From contig NC_088306.1 of the NCBI RefSeq assembly GCF_032854445.1, positions 18,569,764-18,633,763 of the forward strand: 64,000 bases of DNA, in the 5' to 3' direction. Source of the stretch: Liolophura sinensis (taxonomy: Eukaryota; Mollusca; Polyplacophora; Chitonida; Chitonidae). Position numbers and translations under genes: made by a program. Shown here piece after piece: positions 29,001-40,877 of this stretch (positions within the stretch are counted from its first letter, which is position 1; the number at the start of each line of letters is the position of its first letter). Below the pieces are notes generated by a model. It was not told the origin of the DNA, did no database searches, and saw only the letters and a list, made by a program, of their open reading frames with translations.

Positions 29001-32000
29001 CGCCTCTCGTACATCCTCCAGATCCTTTATGGGCCTGCTCAGACGCTTTTCATACTCCTCTATAAATGTCTGGATCTCTTCCATCTTTACACGGTATTTG
29101 GCATTCAGATTTTTTCCATACAGCAGCCTCCAAGCATGTATCTCTACGATAAGGGCCAGCTTTAAATTGTCTGTCACAAAAGTGTGTACACATTAGTAAA
29201 CACTGCACAAAAGACAATTTCATTCAGGAAATCCTTTTTAAATATCTTTAATTTTGAGTACTAGGGCTGATTCCACTAAACCGTTTCTGGCTTAAGTCAC
29301 ACTTTTAAAACCTCTTCACAATGCTTCATATTTGGTACCGGACGTCTAAACTTTTTACACACTTGTGTTAGGACAACATTGATGAGATGGTCAACATTCT
29401 GGTTTCCTGAGAACAAAGAGGGCCTCCGTGGCTCAGTTGGTTAGCGCTCTAGCGCAGCATAATGACCCAGGAACCTCTCACCAATGCGGTTGCTTTGAGT
29501 CCACCTCATGCTGGGAAGGTCTGTCAGCAACCTGCGGATGATCGTGGGTTTTCCCCGGACTCTGCCGGGTTTCCTCCCACTATAATGCTGGCCACTATCC
29601 TAGAAGTGAAATATTCTTAAGTACAGCGTAAAATACCTATCAAATAAATAAATAAATCCTGGGTGCAAAATAACTGTAATATTATATCACAAATTTTGAC
29701 TTAAATCACAATCAGCCCCTGGCCCCAGGATGACAAAACTGACTCAGACCCAAGTCAGATTCGTCTTAGCTTGTGGTATTATTGCTGCACATTTCTTCGA
29801 ACCTAAACATTAAGTTTTATTTTTGACACGAAGGGTCAAACAAGACCCTTAGTATTAACACTAAAACTCTTGAGGTGAGATGCAAGTTTGGTGCAGTGAA
29901 CTGTTTTGAAGTTAAGACTACGTCTGACTGAAGTCTAAGACAGCTTCATGATCCTGGGGCAAGATGCACAAGCCAACAATACCTAGACCTTATGTGTCTC
30001 TGTGGCACAATATTTCCACTCAGTACTTTAATTTAGTATAAGCCACAAAGACACTGCTGCCTTAACTGAGCTAAGATTTATTTTTTCCCTTGAACTCCAA
30101 ACCACTTTTGCTCTGCCTGAAGTCCCACAAGCAAATTTTTATGCATGTCCCATCTTGGCCCAGCAATGACAGCCTCGGTATGAAAAATTAAAATAATACC
30201 CTAAAGCCTGCAGTACATGTTCATGCTCCGTCTGGCATGATTACCATCAGAAAATGTCACACACAGATAAAGATTACCACATGAAGGAGTGGGATCATAA
30301 GTTTGTCATGACTCTGGACAAAGAACAAAATTTAATCTTGATGTTAATGTCTTGGTTAAATTTTCCAAAACAAACACAGTGACAGTCCTGACAGGATTAT
30401 GCATGAAGATTTTTGTTTCAGATTTGTTTAGATTTGAGGCGGGGTACAAATGCTATGGATGCTAGTGAAACTTTTAGGACTGAATGAAGGCAGCAGCATC
30501 TTGCTAACAGTATCAGCACCACGGTGGCAATATTGAAAAAAACATTTCACGAATCTCTCTAACCTGTCACTAACTCTACTGGTCCTACAATGAATGATGG
30601 CTGAATTTCCTCTACCTCCGCTTCAAGCCTGGTGAACTTCTCTACTTGATTTTTATACTCTGACAATATTGGGTCATTGGCAGCAAAGTTCTGCAACAGA
30701 GAACAAGGCATGAAAAAGTTTGCCCACATACATAAAAATATGGTTAATACATTAAGTCCATATCTCTGAGACATGGGTGATAACGTAAAAAAGATCAGTC
30801 TCTGTTATTACTGTAAATTTTTATGAACTGTGTTTCATTGTCATTCAGGTATTCATGAGCCAGAGACATAATCCCGCGCGACCATCATGATCTCAAAAAC
30901 ATGACATACAAACTGCTTTGAGACAGCAGACTTAATCCTTTTCTAATATATTGTGAACATGAAACTACCCGTATATTTATTTCCCAGGCTAATATTTTTG
31001 TAACTATGGAGAGGCAGAAATAAATAAAATGTTTGTTTTTATCAAGTTCATCTAAAAAAAAACAAGACCAGATCTTGCATCCCGTACACTTACTATCCGT
31101 CTTGGCATCAGCGTTTAGCATGGCGTTCCTTAACCATGAACTCTAGGTTATAGGATAAAGCTAACTTGTGTCCATAAAACAATACTGGTGACAAAAAATC
31201 GGGTAGTCAGGTTGCCCCAAGTCTGTTCTTTAAATGGGTTGTATCAAGGTTAAAAACTCTGCTCTGATGAATGTACGTTCTTCTCAGGAGAGTTGACTCT
31301 GTATTACAGTAACTTATAAAGCATGTAGAGTCTTAATTATTACTAATGCTGGTAGTCTAACGTCTTACAGCCACTGTGTCATCTCGGTCCTCCTCCCACA
31401 AGAAGCTGAATTCGTTGTACTGTGACAGAGATTCCATCATCTCAGGTTTGAAGGAGTTGACAGCAGAGGAGAGCATCATCAGGTACTTGTTCACATCTTT
31501 GTTCTCCAGCACATTCTTGTGGTAGTTTTTCACAGAATGATTCTGGGCATGGTCTGGCAAAGTTCAATACAACTGAGCAGTCACAATAATTAATGCAATT
31601 CATAATATTATCTAATTTCACAGCATGAGTGATATGAAAAAAATTTCAAAAACTATTTACATCACTTTTAATGTGACAAGCATAATTAAGCCACTTTATG
31701 CATGTTACAAGTACATCAGCGCCAAACAAACTGACATGTTGACATCAGTGGCAATGAAATGCAGGGGTAAAAAAAATTATACCTGTAAAATAAGTCAGTA
31801 ATGTTTAGAGAGGGGCATAATTCCGACTACATTACATTCAGTTTTTCAAAGACCTGTAAGAATTCCATGCTTACTACATATTTCCAGTGATTGATTATTA
31901 CATCATTTCAACTTAAAGATTTGCCCCAGTATTAAATACAAACTGACAAAAGGTCTTGATGTTATCTTTGGATCACAGAAATTCCAGTCAACCATGGAAA

Positions 32001-35000
32001 CAAACTGTACAATACTTATGTTTACAGACTGAACCTTTTAGCCCTAACACAAGACCAGGAAAAAAAAATATGACAGAACAAGCCTTCACTTATAAAATGA
32101 CTACAATAATGGTAACTATTTCAATTCTTGGCATCTTCAATTATTACCCAAAAGGCACAGCTGAAACTTATGTTCAGACTTTCAAGAATTAAATATCCTT
32201 TTTCGACACAGTCGTGCAGCAGTTAGCCCATAGGTATTACCTGATCTCTGTGAGTCCAGTGGGTCTGAGGCCTCAGTCAGAATATTGTGTCCCCACTGGT
32301 ACACCCCCTTACTCACATCCAGCACAAACTGGGTCACCTTGTTGATGGCCTGCTGAATGTCATCCAGACTTGGCTTCAGCACCTATGTACACAGTGACAA
32401 CATATTTGTCAATACCTGACTGATATAAGTCTATTACACAAAGGCAATTTTGAATAAGGTGAAAAATTAAAATGAGATGAAATATTTATTTACAGATGAA
32501 AGTATTGTAAAAATCTGAACAAGGTTGTCTTGATCTGTAACAATCTGTACTTGAAAGGCTAAAAACTATACTGAAGTTGAACTACATGTACCTGTATCAC
32601 ATCATGCATCTGAGAGTTATTACATTTTCAGAATTGAGCCTGAACATGCTCTTGCTTATGTCTGCTTTCAAATAGCACTTTAATACTGCTCGCTGTGTAA
32701 ACAAAATCTTTGACAACAATAATCGCTGTTGGTTTCCTCTCACCATAATAGGCCGCCTTTGTATTTGTGAAATATTCTTGAGTATGGTGTGAAACATCAA
32801 TCAAAACATAAATAAATAGATAAATAGAAAATCTTTGTTAACAGTCATTTGGAGGCTGTATTAAATGGTTAACACTGAGAGGCTACATCTTCACTTACTA
32901 CATTAGGAATTGCCAGTGTAATACTTGTTATGATGAAGGGAAAACTGGAGCTGACATTACTGCTGGAATCATCATAGGAGCTTCCTTTCCTGCGCTGACC
33001 ACTGAAACATTCATCACAAAGCTTTCCAGATAGCACATTAACATTCTAGATTGCAGTCCTGTTCAAATACCCTAATTCCTCAACCTTCTTGCTTATGAAC
33101 CGACAACTTTCAATATGGTTTACGCATCTTTGTAATTTTGGAGAGAAAACTGCATTGGTTGGTTTGACCAATGTCAGGGCTTCACAAAAAGCACAATTTT
33201 GTCAGTCTAAACAGAATAATGCCCTCAGAATATGCTTGAATATACTCCCTGCAAACATGCAAAAACGTTGCAGAATTACAGTAGTGTCTTTTGGCTTGCA
33301 AAAGTTTCACTATGAACTGTGCTCACTGAAACTGCATGTAAAACACCACTGGAAGTGACTGAAAACAATTCGTATAAAGACCTCACTGAATCAAGAGCAG
33401 ATGACAAACAAACGTATCTAAAAAAAAAAAAAAACATAGACTAGTTGATACACCCATAGAACAATACACTAATTTCTTTGTAAAGAAATAATGACAAAAA
33501 AGGCTGCTGTGGCAGATAAAGATTAAGGTACAGAAGAGTGAACAGAAGTACTGATTATTTATTTATTTATTTATTTATTTCGTTGGTGTTCTACGCCGTA
33601 CTCAAGAATGTTTCACTTATGTGATGGCGGCTAAAATTATGGTGGGAGGAAACCAGGCAGGGCTAGAGGGAAACCAACGATAATCCGAGATAAACACATC
33701 ACACCACAAGTACATGAGAGTAACACAATCTTTGGGAGATGCTTTCTTGATCAAACTTCTGCAACAGTAGAAAGTGAATTTTATATGTGATTTTGATGAG
33801 GTCATATGACTAGATTTTTTAGATTGTCACCTTGTTTAATTAGATTACAATGCCGTATTTAATAATGTCATATGGAATGGTAGTCTTGTTCATGGGTGGA
33901 GTATAACAAGCAGAACCCAGAGAAACTAACTACCCTCACCATGCAGCTACCCCACCAGCCTTCTGACTTTAAACCACAGCCAAGCAGAACCCAGAGAAAC
34001 TAACTGCCTTCACCCTGCAGCTACCTAATCAGCCTTCTGACTTTAACTCATTTGCTCTCGGGAGCAGCTTTAGCCGCAGCCTAGCCATACCCCTTGGTCC
34101 TCGCAAGCGGCTCAAGCCGCACATTTGACAGTACTTCATTTCTCTGCGAGCGGCTTGAGCTGCATAAAACACTGTCTCTGACTGGTCGATGTTTGCAGGG
34201 AAATTGGGATTTTTTTTTCAAATACTGCCTTATTAGACCCTATCGATGCCACACGAACCGTGTTTGTAGATTTTCAATGGTTGCAAGCGATAAAAAGGCG
34301 CGAAAAAATGTGGAGAAGGTTCTACGACTTTCGTTGAGGCGTTTGCCGAAACGGCGGACTCGAGTACAGCCAATGATTTTGAGGGCTTCATGAATAAAGA
34401 CATTTGAGAGGATTTCGATTCAGATACTTCGGTTTCTGATATTAGCAGTGACATAGAAGAGTCTTCTGACAAAGAGGAATTAACTTTAGGTCAACTGCGC
34501 TCCAGAAATAATGAGAGATGCGAACCTGAACTATCGGAAACTGTAACAACAACGCGAACCATGGAAATGCAATTTTACTCAAATCGAGTGATACATTGTT
34601 TTAATAAAGTGATTAATTTTATGTTTACACGCTTCACAGACCGAAAATACCAAACTGCCACCAAATATCTGTTGGTGAAATTATCTAAAAATCATAAAAC
34701 AAAAACTTTGAATTTTTTAGTGCAAAATTGTATTTCTGCTGTGGCCTGCTGTGGACCAAGCGGTGATCAGGGTTGCAGTAGCGAGGGCTGTATGACGTTG
34801 TGGTAGCGAATGAGTTAAACCACAGCCAAGCAGAACCCACAGAAACTAACTGCCCTCACCGTGCAGCTACCTGATCAGCCTTCTGACTTTAAACCACAGC
34901 CAAGCAGAACCCACAGAAACTAACTGCCCTCACCGTGCAGCTAACTGATCAGCAGTCTGACTTTAAACCACAGCCAAGCAGAACCCACAGAAACTAACTG

Positions 35001-38000
35001 CCCTCACCGTGCAGCTACCAGATCAGCCTTCTGACTTTAAACTACAGCCAAGCAGAACCCAGAGAAACTAACTGCCCTCACTGTGCAGCTACGCGACCAG
35101 CCTAGTGACTTTAAACTGCAGCCAGTTTAAAGTCACTGCAACCATTCAGCTGGGAATGAGGTAATCTCATTGGCAACAGGAGCACTACTTCAGCCAACGA
35201 CCTTGTGCAGTAACTGACAGATAAATAAAAACTATATCTACATGAAGAGCTCAGCACTTTGCCAGGAGGACAAATAAGACAGCCTATGTCTGTTACCTAT
35301 AGAATAGCCGCTTTCTCATGCAGTCAAGTGAATAACGCGTGGCTCTTTGCAGCGAGTCCACCAGTTTGTTCTGGAAGTACTCTTTAAGCTCATCACAAGC
35401 TTCCTTAACCTGCTGTTCATCGTTGGTGGCACTGACTTCTTCTTTGTCTTTCTGACTGGTACTGCTCGACACATCCTCATCTGTGTTCTCAGCTGTCAAC
35501 ACAAAAATATCCTGATATATAATGGCACTTAACGTTTAAACCCATCAAAACTAACATCATCAAATTATTTACAGAAGTACCAGGCTAAATTTAAACTTGC
35601 AAACATTTGTAGTGCAGTGAAGCAGTATCCTGCCACAAAAGCATCTTATCATAATGCATGTTGCTGTTGTAGAAGTGAAATATTTGTATATTCGAGTACG
35701 GCATAACAAACATCAATGACAAAAATAAACAGCAAAGGCTTCTTCTCGGTCTGTACTTGTAACACTGTAGCTTGGAAATCGCAACACATATCATTACCAT
35801 TTCCTTGTGTATTCAGTTCAAAACCTTATTACAAGCCTGGAAATAATTTTTTAGTTGTTGCAGGACACAATGGCAAATCTTCCAGCTATATACATTATTC
35901 AAAAAATAATTTACTACTGTATGTTATTTACCTGTCAGTTTTGTCCCGTCAAATTGGGCCCTGTCAATACAATATTTGGTGCAAGACTTTGTCCATATTT
36001 CCAGTTGCTTATTTCCAAGCAAGTACATTGCAGTTGCTAGTGATATGCCTTAACCCTTTTACCTCTGTGTAATTCTTCAACCTTTTCCCATGTTTGCATG
36101 GTGTTTATTCCAGCATATACTGAGGGCATTATTCTGTGTAGACTGATAAAATTATACTTTTTGTCAGGCCCTGAAATGGGCCAAAATAAAAAAAAAACAA
36201 TTTTTTTTAGTTCTGTCTTCAAAATCCAATGAAAAAGTCACTTAAATTGCACAGCTGCTCTTTCATAAGCAAACAGGTCGAAGAATTAGGTACATAAATA
36301 TATAATTATATTCACTGAAGTCCTTCAAGCTTACAGTTACACGTATACACGCAATATTCAACCCAGTCAGTCAGTCTTGTGGGCTATGTCACATCACCAC
36401 AGCCAAGGCACACAACTATCTCTGATCTAAACTACTGCCACACAGTTCTCGGAGAAACCTTCAAATTTCCACAAACAAACGTCTGATGAAAAGAAAACCT
36501 TTGGACTGCAGTCTCCGATCTTATCAGATTAAAACAACTAATTTTAATTAAGGCTTCCTGTTACGAATCATACTGAGCATTCTCAACTCCATGAACTCAG
36601 GAAGACCTGAGTAAATTTGTGTGGATGGTTGCGTCAACATGTCTGTGGCCACTTACCTTCAGCCAGGCCTGCAAGAAAAAATTTTAGGTGAACTTTCATA
36701 TTCCAAGGACGTACTTACCGTTTACGCTGGTCTTGGACTCGTAATCCAGCCCTTCGCTCACATTGGCCCTGCTCATAAATAGCTGGATCAGTTCATCCAC
36801 AGATGTTTCCAGGGTGCGGTTCAGTCGGTTTAAATACACTGCTATGCTTTTCGTGTGTTCCTGAATGACACATTGTTATGATTAAACCCAATGTGGCTGC
36901 CTGTTCAAGGAAGTCTTACATCTCTTTTTCATCAAACAGTGATACTTATTTTGCTTGACCAGCCACTACAGGCATTTTAAATTCACCTCAAAAAGACTTC
37001 TCCATATATTAGCAAAATACGAATATAATCAGAAAACAATCAAGAAAATAACAAAGAATAATCACAGCTTTACAGGCTTACACTTAGTTTTTAATAATAT
37101 ACATACCTCTGAGTAGTCCAGAAATTGCTGAACAGTCCAAGGTCTATCTGGTAACTCGCAGAGTACAGTCTCACTGATGTCATAAAGGACCTTATCAATC
37201 CTTGATGTCTTGATGTCATTCACCTGAATTGCCAAATATGTGCGTACAAAAGAAACTAAAAGTTAATAATAGGCATTCATGAATTTACTTATTTATTTCT
37301 ATGACTGCCATACTCAAGATTTCATTTGAATGATTTATTTATTTATTTTATTGTACTCAAGAATATTTTACTTATGGTGGGAGGAAAGGGGGAGAGCCCA
37401 GAGGAAACCCATGACCATCCGCAGGTTGCTGACAGACCTTCCCACTTGTGGCCGGAGAGGAAGCCAGCATGAGCTGGACTTGAACTCACAGCACCACATT
37501 GGTGAGAGGCTCCTGGGTCATTACGCTGCACTAGTGCACTAACCAACTGAGCCACAGAGGCCCCTCATTTGAATGAAAGCGGTGGGAGGAAACTGGACAT
37601 TTCCCCGGGGGAAACTCACGACCGTCAACAGGTTGCTGTAGGCACTCATGAAAGAATTAAATCTAGTATTACATTAAATAATAAACATGAATTACATATA
37701 ATATTAAACCATTTTCCTTGATGGATAGTAGTCATTATATTTACTCATTTATTTGATTAGTGGTTAACTGTTTATGGGTGGAGGCAGTGATTATAAAAAC
37801 AATGGACAGAACTGTCCCAAAACATTAAAGATCTACTTCAGCCAGGTAACATATTCAGTTTCATTCATACCAAACCATCATGTTAGTCAAATATTCTTTT
37901 TGCAAGAATTAAACCACAGACCATGGATCAGATGAATTACCATAAAATAATTAGGTATTTCAGCTAAAGTTTCATATCAAAAAATGCTCTTTCAGACAAT

Positions 38001-40814
38001 TTAAGTTGAGTTTGTCATTCAAAATCAAGTCAAATGTGTCACTTGAAAAACACTAAACTTTAGGTAAATCAGAACATCTTAGGAAATAGACACATACCTG
38101 TTTCACCAGTAGCTTAAGTTCTTTGAGATTGTCCTCCACCTCTTTGAAGTATGTTATCAAACTTAGTGATGTCCAGGAGTGCATGTAGAGTCCTGGTCTC
38201 AGTGTGGCCTCCATCTTCAAAGAAGAAATTCTTAAATGTTAACTACACCTTATAAAAAGGCATTCAGAGAGTCCCACCAGCTCGCCTGCTAGAGCAGTTA
38301 ACTAGACAATGGAATCAGAATAAAGAGAAAAGTTGCAAAGTGTTATGGTGGTAAAGACATCATTGTGGGAAGTTTGTGCATAAAATTGAGGCAGTGAGCT
38401 TTGATATGCAAATTGTGACTGTCTTGTGGCCATTCACGAGCAAATCCAACCCTGTGATTGGCTAAGGAAATGTTGACCTATGGTAGTAAAAAACTCCAAT
38501 GTGAGGTGTTCGAAGTACCAACTCGCTGGAGTGGTCTTTGATATGCAAATCACTTCTCATGATTGCCTCTTCTTCTACCATGGGTGGCCACTGCGATGCT
38601 CTGATTGGCTGAGCCAATACTCAGCTGACAACAGTCAATGTTTGCGTGGATGGTTTAAACATTACGTTACAGTATAGGAAGGCGCATGCATTGGCCAGTG
38701 TCATAGGCTCCTAGTACTAATACAGATGTGGAAAGCTTTCTACAGATACTGTGTATACCAGATAAACTGGTATACACCAAGGTAACTTCTCACACTCTAT
38801 AAATCTGGTAGAGTAGCTAGAGAGACAAAAAACTTATCTAGATAGGGATTGCATAAGAAACAAGAAAGTCTTGTAGAAATCCATGTTTACAGGAGAACAA
38901 AATGAAGTTAATCTGAATGTGTGCATTATGTCCAGAAAACAGGAAAATATACTTATCAAAATCGCCATAGAAACCCAATACTCTTCTTGTTCTCCTACAT
39001 GTAGTTACGCATGTGCATAAAAATTGTAGTCCTACGTGAAACTTTTCTTGATTACAAAAATGGTAAATCTGTCAAAGCCCATAAATCTCATCAGCAATAA
39101 AGTCACAGAAACCCCGTATACAAGAAATTGTTGCCCAGCATGGAGGGTTAATTTCTAGAGGACATGTTTACTACAAAAAACAAACTGAAGTTTACATAAT
39201 TGAAAAATGTTGGAATTGAAAGTCTATCAATTAAAATCATTAAAAAACATTCACAAAGCCTATAATACTAGAATCAATAAAACAGTTCAAACTTCCATCA
39301 GTAGGCCCTTTGTAGATGTACACAAGCGAAAAGAAATATAAAAAAAAAACACAAACCAAAGATAACTTTCTATTGCTGTATGCTGGAGATCCATGTATGA
39401 TTGTCATTATACAGGAGCTAAAAAAAAAGCTTAACCTGCCATCTGAGAATGTGCATTTACACACCATACCTTAAACCAGGTAACAAAAAAAAAGTCAAAC
39501 CTTCAATACATGCGTGATAGCTCAATACACAGGGGCTAAAAAAAAAGCTTAACCTTCCATACAAGTATGTGCATTTACACACCATACCTTAGACTAGAGA
39601 GCTAAACCAAAAAGCCTAGCTTTCAATCAACAATTGAGATCCCATTATACATGTACAGGATTTAAAAGAAAAAGCTTATCCTTCAACCCATGTATGAGAG
39701 CCCATTCCACAGGAGCTAAAAAAAGAAAGCTTAACCGGACACCAAGACCTTACTTTGTACAGGCAAGCTAGAAACTTCTGGTGCATTTCAGGCAGCTTCA
39801 TTTCAGCATAATGGGCACATGGCTAGCCTTGAAAATGTTATATATCCGAGAAATCTTGATATGGTGGTGCTCCAAGTCTTCAGACGCCGACTGATACAAT
39901 GTGATAAGTATGTCAAAATGCCAGACATGTAGTATGTTATCTTAGTATGTTATCTTACAGTAATAAAATGTGTAAGTTTGCCTTTTAACGTTCCCAAAGC
40001 ATAGCATATTTATTACAGGCATTGTAAGTCCTCCTTCATACAAGATCAAACATGTAAGTGGCCATCTTCCACTCACTTGGTTTGTACTTTGTACATGTGT
40101 GTAGGGGTGCCAGCCAGCAGGGGAACAGGACGGGGTCAGTAATGGGCTGTCTCCCACTACCCCGATTCTCCTGCTGGTTGGGACAGCACTACTGGCTGTG
40201 TCGTTGCTTTTGTATGTATGAAGTTTCATTTTTCAAACTGAACAATGCTTTATCTTGTTTCATATATATACTGATGTATTTTTGGGGATTGGACTATGAA
40301 GTACATGTTTCCTATATATTGTTCTCTCAGTAAAGGCCTTGTGGGAAGATCAGTTTCATTGTAAATTGACCGAGCTACCGTTGATAAATAAAAATATTAT
40401 TATTATAAACGATACATGTACACACATGTAAGACGCAAAAGTGTACATATTTTCCTTCTTTTTTAAAGATTTCACTTTGAGAACTAACGGAGATAAGCTT
40501 TACAAAAAATATTATTCAAAATGAAATTCGTAACTTTCACAAAAGATTGAGTTTTTTCAAACAATTTGGCAAAGTTCAGTTTCCAAGCCATTTTCATACA
40601 ACCTATCAATAGATACAGTTGTTAAGTTATACCCAAAGTTGTTATACCCAAAGAGCAGCCATATCCATTCCTTAAATGTTACCTTTCTTAAAGATGGCAT
40701 AAAAAGAGTGGCAAAGAACTGTGGAATCTGCTCCCGAATGGCCTGATATTCATCCAATAGTGACTGAAAATAAAACCATTCCTTTATTGGAGCAACATGT
40801 TTTGGAATCCACAC

Positions 40815-40877
<63 letters not shown>

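Larger units (their letters stand above)
24969..32898 (-). other. Introns 23-31: survey of non-coding stretches
   Basis: 24969-25960, 27148-27975, 30691-31368 and 31554-32240 show nothing recognisable. 26200-27084, 28390-28934, 29171-30563 and 32383-32898 hold SINE or MITE copies listed above, the rest being plain intron. Confidence 0.7.
33860..35137. repeat. 74-bp tandem array, 6 units, split by a transposon
   Basis: CAGAACCC occurs at 33911, 33985, 34831, 34905, 34979 and 35053. Steps are exactly 74 bases, and the 33985 to 34831 gap also becomes 74 when the inserted element plus one TTAA (772 bases) is removed. The array starts inside a SINE-like body (GGTAGTCTTGTTCATGGGTG). Confidence 0.93.

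Noticed and set aside
34094-34393. 99-residue ORF as a host gene
   Set aside because: It lies wholly inside the piggyBac-like element and only its basic tail looks like a transposase start.
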